Origin: CAYTNY01 sp964439215
GTDB taxonomy: Bacteria; Oederibacteriota; PGYV01; CAYTNY01
DNA: 11,664 nt
Direction of reading: 5' to 3'
Assembly (NCBI GenBank): GCA_964439215.1
Contig: CAYTNY010000070.1
Location: forward strand, 1-11,664
The position numbers and the translations under genes were made by a program. A model generated the notes under the pieces. That model did not search any database. It was not told the origin of the DNA and saw only the letters and a program-made list of their open reading frames with translations. Shown piece by piece: positions 1 to 7,453 of the stretch (positions are counted from its first letter, which is position 1; every line of letters starts with the position of its first letter).

Positions 1-3
1 CCC

Positions 4-80
<77 letters not shown>

Positions 81-139
81 AATATATTCCGTTCCCACAA
101 ACCACAGTTCTCCGGTTTCCCGGCGGGTGCTTTCCCTGA

Positions 140-168
140 TTGCAAGAGAAGGTTTTTTCTGATATTAT
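140..168 (+). promoter_or_regulatory. Sigma70-like promoter for the TPM gene pair
   Basis: TTGCAA (140-145) and TATTAT (163-168) are separated by exactly 17 bases. This puts the transcription start near 175, about 20 bases before the first ATG. It is the only good promoter-like arrangement between the heptamer array and the first gene. Each hexamer departs slightly from consensus (TTGACA/TATAAT). Seen by eye only. Confidence 0.55.
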
Positions 169-197
169 AAAGCAAATAAAAAAGCAGGTAAAAGGCC

Positions 198-626
198 ATG
201 AAACCGGAAGATTTTTTTTCAAAGGAAGATATAGAACTTATAGAAGACGCGATAAAATATACCGCGGCAAGGACGTCGGGGAGAATTGTTTTTCATGTTG
301 AGAAAAAGTCGGGCAGGAAGGCCCTGCAGAGAGCCAAAGAAATATTTGTGGAGATGGGAATGCGTGAGCCGGACGATAAGAATAGTGTTCTTTTCCTGGT
401 TACTACCGCGGATAAACGGTTTACGGTAGTAGGGGATGACGGAATAAATGAAAAGGTGACACAGGATTTTTGGGACAATGTTGTGTCGGCGGTTACGGCT
501 AAATTCAGGGAAAAAGAATTCGGAATAGGCCTTGTGGGAGGGATTAATCTTGTTGCGGAAAAACTTGCGGAATTCTTTCCTGTTCCAAACGCGGGTGAGG
601 ATGCGGCGGACGGAGCGCCGCTGTGA
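198..626 (+). CDS. TPM-domain protein, cytoplasmic
   Basis: A 142-residue protein made almost wholly of a TPM domain (roughly residues 8-130), the fold shared by Psb32 and YgcG-type proteins. Family-like features are the central hydrophobic strand NSVLFLVTTADKRFTVVGD, the acidic helix after GINEKV, and the FGIGLVGGINLVAEKLAEFFP helix near the end. There is no signal peptide or membrane segment, so it should be cytosolic, unlike its neighbour. Such short TPM proteins are often encoded beside a YgcG-like protein and LemA; no lemA is visible here, though it could lie upstream. The ATG fits the promoter at 140-168, with only a weak AGG-type ribosome site before it. The stop overlaps the next gene's start (GTGA), indicating translational coupling. 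The biochemical role of the family is poorly defined; phosphatase activity is known only for some plant members. Confidence 0.8.
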   Translation: MKPEDFFSKEDIELIEDAIKYTAARTSGRIVFHVEKKSGRKALQRAKEIFVEMGMREPDDKNSVLFLVTTADKRFTVVGDDGINEKVTQDFWDNVVSAVTAKFREKEFGIGLVGGINLVAEKLAEFFPVPNAGEDAADGAPL

Positions 627-1267
627 AAAAAATTATATTTTCTGCGGTATTGCTGTTTGCGGCGGTTTTCTATATACCGGTATCCGCGCTCCCTGTGCAG
701 ACTGACAGATATGTCAATGATAAAGCGGACATTATACCGGCGGAGGATATATCTGTATTGAGGGCAAAACTCAGAGACTTTGAAAAAACAGACGGCATCC
801 GTTTTTCTGTGCTGACCATAAAAAAAACAGCGGAATACGGATTTGATTCAATTGATGAATTTGCACGGGCCGCGGCTGAAGCCGGACGGATAGGGCAAAA
901 GAACAGAGCGGGTATTTTATTTGTCGTATCTGCCGATGACAGGGAACTGATATTTAATATGGGCAGGGTTCACGGGGATAAATATGACAATGAAATAGAT
1001 GAAATCATAAAAAATGACATATTGCCTCATTTCAGAAAACTTGATTACGGCGCGGGAATCTTAAGCGGCGCCTCAAAAGTTATTTCTGTTGTTGAAACTC
1101 CGGAGAAAAAAGTATCCGTTGCTGATATAGCATTATGGACCGCTGTTTTAGCGGGCGGCGGAGCTGCTGTTTTAGGGGTTATTCTTTTTGGGAGAAAAAA
1201 ACCCGCGAAAAAAAAGGAAAAACCTGATCTGTCATTTGGCGGCGGGTCATCCGGAAGCTGGAAATAA
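623..1267 (+). CDS. YgcG-like TPM-domain protein, secreted and membrane-anchored
   Basis: A 214-residue protein. Residues 1-22 form a signal peptide (MKKII, then a hydrophobic stretch, then VSA) with probable cleavage after A22. A TPM domain follows at about 27-157, with the typical opening RYVNDKADIIP and the strand AGILFVVSADDRELIFNMG. Residues 167-189 are a transmembrane helix, followed by a lysine-rich tail (190-201) and a terminal FGGGSSGSW. This architecture is that of YgcG-like proteins: the TPM domain lies outside the inner membrane and a short glycine-rich tail faces the cytoplasm. GTG is used as start, overlapping the stop of the upstream TPM gene, so the two are probably made together. 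One protein on each side of the membrane suggests a paired role, possibly in envelope maintenance, but that is inference. Confidence 0.85.
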   Translation: MKKIIFSAVLLFAAVFYIPVSALPVQTDRYVNDKADIIPAEDISVLRAKLRDFEKTDGIRFSVLTIKKTAEYGFDSIDEFARAAAEAGRIGQKNRAGILFVVSADDRELIFNMGRVHGDKYDNEIDEIIKNDILPHFRKLDYGAGILSGASKVISVVETPEKKVSVADIALWTAVLAGGGAAVLGVILFGRKKPAKKKEKPDLSFGGGSSGSWK

Positions 1268-1271
1268 AAAA

Positions 1272-1288
1272 ACAGCTGTCACGGCTGT
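1272..1288. terminator. Hairpin after the TPM pair; terminator-like on the minus strand
   Basis: ACAGCTG and CGGCTGT pair around a three-base loop (seven pairs, one of them G-T). The hairpin starts four bases after the stop at 1267. Upstream is an A-tract (1266-1272), while the plus-strand downstream side (CTTCATGTTG) is not a clean T-run. It is therefore a textbook intrinsic terminator for minus-strand transcripts and only a poor one for the TPM genes. No convincing minus-strand gene enters it. Confidence 0.45.
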
Positions 1289-1292
1289 CTTC

Positions 1293-1640
1293 ATGTTGTT
1301 TATTTCTGTCCGGATAAGTGCATATCAGGAAAAGATGCCGGGATAAAGGCCCGGATGATTCTTCCGAAGAGATTCCGGAAGCTTGCAGGGGCGCACAGGC
1401 GGATATATCCGGGAAAAGTGCTGTTGTTGTATTTGAAGATGCTGAGTGCGTAATATATGCCGCCGCTGTTGTGCGCGATGAAAATGAAAATAAAGACATA
1501 GGCGCCGGTTCAATGTACCTGCCGAGGATTATGGATTTTCAAATAATGCGCGTCCGGGCATAACAGGGCATCCTTCTTTTAAAACCGCGTCCTTTGTTTT
1601 TGACGCCGGGCAAAAAACAATTCATATAGAAATACAGTAA
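1293..1640 (+). pseudogene. Frameshifted DUF2141-family gene remnant
   Basis: Two frames together match the DUF2141 family (small secreted proteins of about 140 residues). The frame starting at the GTG of 1318 gives GPDDSSEE, then ISGKSAVVVFEDAE, then VIYAAAVVRDENENK, matching the family's FPDD, vtFEdlp and YAvavfHDENgNgk blocks. At about 1495-1506 homology moves to the frame that fits a one-base loss: RFNVPAEDYGFSNNARPG, then HPSFKTASFVFDAGQ, ending TIHIEIQ and TAA at 1638-1640. This matches the conserved fgiPxEdYGFSNNA, psFxxAxf and terminal strand. The N-terminus is unclear; an ATG at 1293 opens MLFISVRISAY in a third frame and stops at 1344, suggesting a second frameshift and loss of the signal peptide. 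Key residues have also drifted (RDEN for HDEN). A sequencing or assembly error could explain one shift, but two shifts plus drift favour real decay. Confidence 0.68.
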
Positions 1641-1701
1641 AACTGCCTCCGGCGCCTTCAGTTGAAAAACACATAAATAATATCATAATAAATACAGGTG
1701 T

Positions 1702-1733
1702 TATAATGCCTTTACATACACAGGCATATTATA
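1702..1733. promoter_or_regulatory. Dyad over the -35 region, possible operator
   Basis: TATAATGCC (1702-1710) faces GGCATATTATA (1723-1733), which is its reverse complement apart from an inserted AT. The perfect core is ATGCC-N12-GGCAT. The dyad sits across the -35 hexamer and reaches the edge of the -10 box, where a repressor would block polymerase. The arms are short and A/T-rich, so chance is possible. No regulator gene with a DNA-binding domain is in the window. Confidence 0.3.
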
Positions 1734-1739
1734 TATAAT
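1711..1739 (+). promoter_or_regulatory. Near-consensus sigma70 promoter for the kamA-like/kinase operon
   Basis: TTTACA (1711-1716) and TATAAT (1734-1739) are separated by 17 bases. The -10 box is perfect and the -35 has one mismatch. The predicted start is near 1746, leaving a leader of about 33 bases before the GTG at 1779. The sequence upstream (1670-1700) is very A/T-rich, as an UP element would be. An imperfect dyad overlaps the -35 box and spacer. Confidence 0.75.
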
Positions 1740-1778
1740 TATGAATAACAGCGAAACAAGAATCAAACGAGGTGTATT

Positions 1779-2888
1779 GTGGAAATAACGGGAAGCAGAT
1801 ACATTACAGATATAGATGAAATAAAAAACATTACTCCGGAAGACCGGGAAAAGATGAAGAAGGTAATAGAAAAATATGAATTTAAAATAAGTGATTATTA
1901 TTTGTCGCTTATTAACTGGGATGATCCCGAGGATCCGATAAAAAGACTTGTTATACCGGATATGCTTGAACTTGATGACTGGGGGCATATGGATCCTTCA
2001 AATGAATCAAAATATACCATAATTCCGGGGCTGCAGCATAAATATACCTCAACGGCTCTTATGCTTGTAAGCAATGTCTGCGCATCAATCTGCAGATACT
2101 GTTTCAGAAAAAGAATATTTATAAGCAAGGATAAAGAGAAGATAGACCATATTGACAAGGCGCTTGAGTATATAAGAGAGCATAAAGAGATAAATAATAT
2201 TCTGCTCACCGGCGGGGACCCGCTTATGCTTTCAACGGAAAAAATAGCGGGTATTATATTGCGGCTGAGAGAGATGGAGCATATAAAAATAGTGCGGATC
2301 GGAACAAAAGTGCCCGCATTTAATCCGGACAGGATAATAGAGGACGAAAAACTTATTGGTATGGTTGAAAAATACAGCGAAGAAAACAGAAAGATATATT
2401 TTATTGTTCATTTTAATCATATAAATGAACTTACCGCCAAAGCGGTAAAAGCAGTTAATATGCTTATGAAAGCCGGCGCTGCTGTTGTTAACCAGACGCC
2501 GATGATACGGGGAGTAAATGATCATCCGGAAAAACTCGGGGCCCTTTTTAATAAACTGTCTTTTATCGGTGTTCAGCCTTATTATGTTTTTCAGTGCAGG
2601 CCGACTCTTGCCAATAAAGACTTTGCGGTGCCGATAGAAGAAGGATACAGGATTTTTGAAGAAGCAAGATGGCTGGGTTCCGGACTTGCGAAAAGAGCCC
2701 GTTTTGTGATGTCGCACGAGACCGGAAAAATAGAAATAGCCGGTATGTCAAAAGATAAAATATATTTTAAATATCACAGGGCGGAAAAAGAGCATGATTC
2801 CTCCAAGTTTGTTGTTTTGAAAAGAAATGCTCAGGCGTACTGGTATGATGATTACGAGGAGCCGATAGAAGAATATTCGTTAAAATAA
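1779..2888 (+). CDS. KamA-family radical SAM protein (lysine 2,3-aminomutase-like)
   Basis: A 369-residue enzyme of the KamA family. Radical SAM enzymes hold a 4Fe-4S cluster on three cysteines and cleave S-adenosylmethionine to a 5'-deoxyadenosyl radical. The motif is C101-x3-C105-x2-C108 (CASICRYC), the SAM-contacting GGDP is at 145-148, and NQTPMIRGVND (238-248) and the QCRPT block (272-276) are family-like. In lysine aminomutase the PLP-binding lysine lies in a GGGGKIPV segment; SHETGKIEI aligns there, making K317 the likely PLP lysine. The C-terminal cysteine cluster that binds zinc in clostridial lysine aminomutase is absent, and the protein is shorter than the usual 410-420 residues. 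Substrate is therefore uncertain: lysine, another amino acid, or a protein-bound lysine as in EpmB. Start is GTG, with GAGGTG at 1769-1774. It leads an operon 17 bases ahead of a sensor kinase. Confidence 0.85.
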   Translation: MEITGSRYITDIDEIKNITPEDREKMKKVIEKYEFKISDYYLSLINWDDPEDPIKRLVIPDMLELDDWGHMDPSNESKYTIIPGLQHKYTSTALMLVSNVCASICRYCFRKRIFISKDKEKIDHIDKALEYIREHKEINNILLTGGDPLMLSTEKIAGIILRLREMEHIKIVRIGTKVPAFNPDRIIEDEKLIGMVEKYSEENRKIYFIVHFNHINELTAKAVKAVNMLMKAGAAVVNQTPMIRGVNDHPEKLGALFNKLSFIGVQPYYVFQCRPTLANKDFAVPIEEGYRIFEEARWLGSGLAKRARFVMSHETGKIEIAGMSKDKIYFKYHRAEKEHDSSKFVVLKRNAQAYWYDDYEEPIEEYSLK

Positions 2889-2905
2889 AAATATAAGGGG
2901 ATTTT

Positions 2906-5900
2906 ATGGTGGAGAAAAAGCGTGTCAAAGAAAGTCTCTCCACGGCCGGGAAGGATGGGGGTTTTCTGATCCGTGCGGATGATTTCCATCTTGTTTTTGA
3001 GACAATACCCGAAGGGGTGGTTGTTATAGAGGCCCGGGGCAGGATCGTGTATGCCAACCGTGCGGCAGAAAAGATACTCGGAATAAAAAAGAAGGGCGCC
3101 TCGGGAAAAACCTATGATGACCCGCAATGGAAGATAACCGATTATGACGGCGCCCCTTTGCCTAAAACAAAACTTCCTTTTTACCTTGTTGTGAAAACAA
3201 AAAAACCCGTGCGCGGGGTCAGGCACGCGATAGAAACAGAAAAAGGAAAGAGAATATTTCTGACAGTAAATGCGTCGCCGATGTTTGACAGAAACGGAAA
3301 AATACGCGCTGTTGCGGCGTCTGTTTCTGATGTGACAGAAAGCATAAAAAACGAGAGAAAACTGAAAGAATCCGAAGAAAAATACCGAAAACTGATGCAA
3401 AACGCAAATGACGCGATTTTTGCGGCGGATGCGGAAACAGGAAAAATAATAGACGTGAATAAAAAAGCTGTTGAACTTTCGGGGCGCAGCAGAAAAGAAC
3501 TTATAGGAATGAACCGTTCAAAACTTCATCCTTCCGGGTGCGCGGGAAAATACAGGAAAATGTTTGATTTTCACGCAAAGGCAGACAGAAGCTCCGTGCA
3601 GAATCTTATTCTGGAGAAAAAGAACGGAGAAAGGGTAAGTGTTGACATAAGCGCAACGCATATGGATTTAAAGGGAAGGAGAGTTGTCTTGGGCATCTTC
3701 AGAGATGTCAGTGAAAGAAAGATGTTTGAGGAAAAACTGATAAAAGAGAGGAACACGGCCAGGGAATATCTTCATATTGCGGGAACGATTATTATTGCTC
3801 TTGATGAAAAAGGCGGCATAAGGCTTATAAACAGAAAAGGATGTGAATTGCTGGGATGTTCTGAAGATTCAGCTGTCGGGAAAAACTGGTTTGAAAATTA
3901 TATCCCCGCGCATGACAGGCTGAAAGTAAAATCCATGTACAGGAAGACAATGCGGGGTGCGGCCGGCATGCCGGAGTATTTTGAAAACGATATAATATCC
4001 GGCGATAAAGTCATAAGACGGGTTGCCTGGCATAACAGAGTTATAAGAGATAAAAAAGGAAAAATATGCGGGGCAATAAGTTCGGGCGAGGATATAACCG
4101 AAAAGAAAAAAGCACAGGAAGAAATAAAAAGCAGCAGGGAATGGTTCGCTACAACGCTGAGCAGCATAGGTGATGGTGTGATCACCGCGAATGCGAAGGG
4201 GCGTATTCAATTCATGAATCCTGTTGCCTGCAGGCTGACCGGATGGAAAGAAAAGGATGCAAAAGGCAGGGAATTAAAAGAAGTTTTTGAAATAGTAAAT
4301 GAAGTGTCGGGGAAAAAAGTGAAAAATCCGGCGGCAGAGGTTTTGAAAAAAGGAACCATTCAGGGTCTTGCGAATCACACGGTTCTTATAAATAAAAAAG
4401 GAAAAAAAATACCCATAGAAGACAGTGCGGCCCCCATAAAAGGGCCCGGAGGTAAAATGACAGGGGCGGTTCTTATTTTCCACGATGTGACGCAGCGCAG
4501 AAGCGCGGAGCGGGCGATAAAACGCAGTGAAGAAAATTACAGAAGATTATTTTCGGGTATAAGCGATGCTGTTTATGTTTACAGGGCCACAACTGAAAAT
4601 GTGGGGAAGTTTATTGCCGTAAATGATGCGGCGTGCGGTATGACCGGTTATACAAAAAAAGAACTGGAAAATATGAGCATAAAAGACTTAGATGAGATTC
4701 TTGATTATAAAGAAGCGGAAAAAGCCGAAAGAATAATGAAAAAAGGGAAAAGCTTCATACATGAGTCCGCGCATAAGAGAAAGGACGGCTCAAAAGTGCC
4801 GGTTGAGATAAATTCCCGATATCTGGATATTGAAGGAAAAAGAGCCGTTTTATCCATTGTCAGAGATATCAGCGAGAGAGCGAGAATAAGAAGCAGGGAA
4901 GAAGAAATAAACAGATATAATTTTATGAGGGCCCGATTATGGGAAGCCGCGGGAAAGGCGGGCGCGGGCGAAAAAGAACTTGCGGAATATTTCATGAAAG
5001 TTCTGGGAGGGAATTTAAATGCATCAAATGTTGTTTATTTCAGGCTGTCGGGAGGGAAAAACCATGCCGAAGCAGAGTGGAGAAGCGGAGAGAAGAAGAG
5101 AAGTTTTCTGACAGTGAAAATGTCCGGTGAGGCGCGGAGGGCCATGGAAAAAAAACAATATATATATGAATCAGACAAAAAACAGAATAAAATACCTCCG
5201 GCGTTAAAGCGTTTTTTTGAATCCCTGGAAAAAATAAAAAACCGGCCCTGCCGGATGCTTTTGACTCCTGTTTTTACCGGAAGGGAAATACACGGCGCAG
5301 TGGTATGTTTTTGCGGAGAGGATTTCGCCGGGGGCGATGATTCGGAATCAGGAAAAACAGCTGTTAAAGAAGCTGCGGCCATATTCGGGAATATACTGGA
5401 AAAAAAGAGAACCGAACAGATACTCAGAGAATCTGAGGAAAAATTCAGAAGTATTTCAGAGCAGTCTATTCTGGGAGTGCTCATATTACAGGACGGCATC
5501 ATAAGATATATTAATAAAGGGATGTCTGAAATTATCGAAAAAAACCCCCGTGATGTGGCGGGTAAGCATATAGCGGTCTTAAAGAAAACAGTACATCCGG
5601 AAAGCCGGAGAGCTTTTGAACGTATGTTTGAAAAGGACAGTACGGGCGCGGTGCCGACGCGCGAGTATAAAATAAGGTTTATTTCGCGGAAGCATGAAAA
5701 TAAATGGGCCGCGGTTTATGTGAGGACCGCAATGTACGGAGGGAGCCCCGCGGAATTTATAAGCGCCGCGGATATATCCGGGCTGAAACAGGTGCAGGAA
5801 AAACTGTTAAAAACAGTTAGAGAACTGGAGCAGTCAAACGCGGAGCTTGAAAAATTTGCTTATGTTGCGTCGCATGATCTGCAGGAGCCGCTAAGAATGG

Positions 5901-6523
5901 TATCGAATTATGTACAGCTCCTGGAGTTTAAATACAGCGGCAGGCTTGAGAAAGATGCGTGCGAATTCATAAAATATGCGGTTGAAGGAACCGAAAGAAT
6001 GCGCGAACTTATCAATGATCTGCTTGCTTATTCAAGGCTGGGAACTTCCGGAAAAAAAGCGGAATATATTGATCTCAACGATATTGTCGATGAAGCCGTA
6101 AGTGACCTGCGGGAGGCAGTGAAAGAAAAAAATGCCGGAGTAAAAAAAGAAAAACTTCCGGGTGTATGGGCGGAGAAAACAATGATGCTGCGGCTTTTTC
6201 AGAATCTTATTTTAAATGCTCTTAAGTTCGGAAAGAAAAATATACCTCCTGAAATCACTGTCAGTGCGCGGGAAAAGAAGAAGGAATGGGTAATAATCGT
6301 GAAAGACAACGGAATAGGCATAAAGGAAGACTATTTTGATAAAATATTTGTTATATTTCAGAGGCTGCATTCACGGGAAGATTATGAAGGCACAGGTATG
6401 GGCCTTGCTATATGCAAAAAAATAGTGGAACGGCACGGAGGCAGGATTTGGGTTGAGTCAAAACAAAACGAGGGGGCGTCATTTTGCTTTACACTGCCGA
6501 AAAGCCCGCCCGATTCCGTATAA
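2906..6523 (+). CDS. Soluble multi-PAS/GAF sensor histidine kinase
   Basis: A 1205-residue kinase with no signal peptide or transmembrane segment, so it should sense in the cytoplasm. PAS-type domains lie at about 25-145, 156-272, 283-402, 410-534, 541-658 and 843-966. Several end in the PAC-like pattern shown by FRDVSER and VRDISER. A GAF-like region spans about 670-832, starting at MRARLWEAAG. The HisKA dimerisation domain (about 977-1045) carries phosphoacceptor H990 in ASHDLQEPLRMV, the type seen in phytochrome-like Cph1 kinases. The ATPase domain (about 1092-1198) has N box NLILNALKF, G1 DNGIGI, F box FVIFQRLH and G2 GTGMGLAI, so it looks catalytically complete. No receiver is fused; three separate receivers follow. 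Start ATG has AAGGGG five bases upstream. Bound ligands or cofactors cannot be read from sequence, and I see no phytochrome-type chromophore domain. Confidence 0.93.
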   Translation: MVEKKRVKESLSTAGKDGGFLIRADDFHLVFETIPEGVVVIEARGRIVYANRAAEKILGIKKKGASGKTYDDPQWKITDYDGAPLPKTKLPFYLVVKTKKPVRGVRHAIETEKGKRIFLTVNASPMFDRNGKIRAVAASVSDVTESIKNERKLKESEEKYRKLMQNANDAIFAADAETGKIIDVNKKAVELSGRSRKELIGMNRSKLHPSGCAGKYRKMFDFHAKADRSSVQNLILEKKNGERVSVDISATHMDLKGRRVVLGIFRDVSERKMFEEKLIKERNTAREYLHIAGTIIIALDEKGGIRLINRKGCELLGCSEDSAVGKNWFENYIPAHDRLKVKSMYRKTMRGAAGMPEYFENDIISGDKVIRRVAWHNRVIRDKKGKICGAISSGEDITEKKKAQEEIKSSREWFATTLSSIGDGVITANAKGRIQFMNPVACRLTGWKEKDAKGRELKEVFEIVNEVSGKKVKNPAAEVLKKGTIQGLANHTVLINKKGKKIPIEDSAAPIKGPGGKMTGAVLIFHDVTQRRSAERAIKRSEENYRRLFSGISDAVYVYRATTENVGKFIAVNDAACGMTGYTKKELENMSIKDLDEILDYKEAEKAERIMKKGKSFIHESAHKRKDGSKVPVEINSRYLDIEGKRAVLSIVRDISERARIRSREEEINRYNFMRARLWEAAGKAGAGEKELAEYFMKVLGGNLNASNVVYFRLSGGKNHAEAEWRSGEKKRSFLTVKMSGEARRAMEKKQYIYESDKKQNKIPPALKRFFESLEKIKNRPCRMLLTPVFTGREIHGAVVCFCGEDFAGGDDSESGKTAVKEAAAIFGNILEKKRTEQILRESEEKFRSISEQSILGVLILQDGIIRYINKGMSEIIEKNPRDVAGKHIAVLKKTVHPESRRAFERMFEKDSTGAVPTREYKIRFISRKHENKWAAVYVRTAMYGGSPAEFISAADISGLKQVQEKLLKTVRELEQSNAELEKFAYVASHDLQEPLRMVSNYVQLLEFKYSGRLEKDACEFIKYAVEGTERMRELINDLLAYSRLGTSGKKAEYIDLNDIVDEAVSDLREAVKEKNAGVKKEKLPGVWAEKTMMLRLFQNLILNALKFGKKNIPPEITVSAREKKKEWVIIVKDNGIGIKEDYFDKIFVIFQRLHSREDYEGTGMGLAICKKIVERHGGRIWVESKQNEGASFCFTLPKSPPDSV

Positions 6524-6537
6524 GGGGTGAAAGAATT

Positions 6538-6948
6538 ATGGATGAAAAAGGAATTGCAAGAGTGCTTCTGGCTGAGGATAATGCCGCGGAAGCAAGATTG
6601 TTTAAAGAAATACTCGGAACCATTGACACGGAAATTGAGATAAGCATCGCAAAGGACGGGGAAGATGCGTTGAAAATGCTTCTGGAAGACGGCGGAGATT
6701 ATGATATGATCCTTCTGGACATTAATATGCCGAAAAAAGATGGATTTGAGGTTCTTGAAAGCGTCAGAGGATCAAAGCTTCCACCGGTTATAATCCTTAC
6801 CACTTCGGATTCTGAAAAAGACATACAGAAGGCGTATGATATGAATGCCAACTGTTTTATTACCAAGCCGGCGGGCCTTGATAAAATGATTGAAACCGTG
6901 GCGGCGATAAGAAAATTCTGGATAGAAAACGTAAGGCGCGCAATATGA
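6538..6948 (+). CDS. Single-domain response regulator, Rcp1-like
   Basis: A 136-residue stand-alone receiver. The acidic pocket is E13-D14, the phosphoacceptor is D61 (MILLDINMP), the switch threonine is T88 or T89 (IILTTS) and the conserved lysine is K110 (CFITKP). The NANCFITKP block and the terminal KFWIENV segment mark the Rcp1-like group, which usually partners Cph1-type kinases such as the one just upstream. There is no output domain, so it probably acts by protein contact or as a phosphorelay intermediate. The start at 6538 is chosen over an upstream in-frame ATG at 6484. The later site has AAGGGGTGA at a proper distance and gives the usual receiver N-terminus, while the earlier one would overlap the kinase by 40 bases. 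It lies 14 bases after the kinase stop. Confidence 0.92.
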   Translation: MDEKGIARVLLAEDNAAEARLFKEILGTIDTEIEISIAKDGEDALKMLLEDGGDYDMILLDINMPKKDGFEVLESVRGSKLPPVIILTTSDSEKDIQKAYDMNANCFITKPAGLDKMIETVAAIRKFWIENVRRAI

Positions 6949-6985
6949 ACTTGTAAATAAAAACAGGGCGGTATATTATGACAAC

Positions 6986-6991
6986 AGGAGG
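6986..6991 (+). promoter_or_regulatory. Full AGGAGG ribosome site supporting a TTG start
   Basis: A complete AGGAGG lies five bases before TTG 6997. The alternative in-frame GTG at 7006 would be 14 bases away, too far for good initiation. Other nearby starts (ATG 6978, ATG 6992, GTG 6999) are out of frame and lead to short dead ends. Confidence 0.7.
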
Positions 6992-6996
6992 ATGTT

Positions 6997-7437
6997 TTGT
7001 GTTCCGTGTATGAAAAGGAAACAGTAGATATACTTCTGGTTGAGGACAACCCGGGAGATGTCAGGCTTATGGTGGAAGGATTTAAAGAAGGCAAAATATC
7101 ACATGAAATACATACGGTAAATGACGGCGAAGCTGCCATTGATTTTCTGGGAAGAAAAGAAAAGTACAGGCATGCAGCTGTTCCGGACCTTATACTGCTT
7201 GATCTGAAAATACCCAGAAAAAACGGCTTTGAAGTTCTTGAATTCATAAATAAGCAGAATGAACTGAGTGAAACGCCTGTTGTGGTCCTTACATCTTCTG
7301 AGGCGGAGGAGGATATATTGCGGGCCTATGAATTAAACGCGAACTGTTATGTTACAAAGCCGCTGGATATTGACAGGTACGTGGTTATGATAAAATCTAT
7401 AGAAGAATTCTGGATAACCGTAATAAGAAATCAATGA
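6997..7437 (+). CDS. Single-domain response regulator, Rcp1-like
   Basis: A 146-residue receiver with every hallmark of the Rcp1-like group. It has E16-D17 in LLVEDNPGDVRL, phosphoacceptor D69 in DLILLDLKIPRKNG, T99 in VVVLTSSEAEEDILRAYEL, and K121 in NANCYVTKP, closing with IEEFWITVI. It resembles canonical Rcp1-like proteins more closely than the receiver upstream; the two appear to be diverged paralogues sharing the NANCxxTKP block. It has no output domain. Start is TTG, chosen for the AGGAGG five bases ahead. It lies 48 bases after the previous receiver with no terminator between, so it is probably in the same operon. The likely phosphate donor is the kinase encoded at 2906-6523. Confidence 0.93.
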   Translation: MCSVYEKETVDILLVEDNPGDVRLMVEGFKEGKISHEIHTVNDGEAAIDFLGRKEKYRHAAVPDLILLDLKIPRKNGFEVLEFINKQNELSETPVVVLTSSEAEEDILRAYELNANCYVTKPLDIDRYVVMIKSIEEFWITVIRNQ

Positions 7438-7453
7438 GGCAGGTGTATTTGAA

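Noticed and set aside
1179..1513. Minus-strand open frames of 106 and 62 codons
   Set aside because: Serine- and histidine-rich compositional shadows with no domain-like pattern; they overlap the TPM gene end and the pseudogene.
1318..1563. 81-codon plus-strand open frame taken as an intact gene
   Set aside because: Its middle matches DUF2141 but the conserved second half continues in another frame to 1640, so it is part of a broken gene rather than a whole one.
1741..1788. 15-residue leader peptide frame overlapping the kamA-like start
   Set aside because: Its ATG lies at or before the predicted transcription start, has no ribosome site, and shows no regulatory codon run.
6484..6537. Upstream extension of the first receiver
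   Set aside because: It would overlap the kinase coding sequence by 40 bases and add residues unlike any receiver; ATG 6538 has a proper ribosome site.
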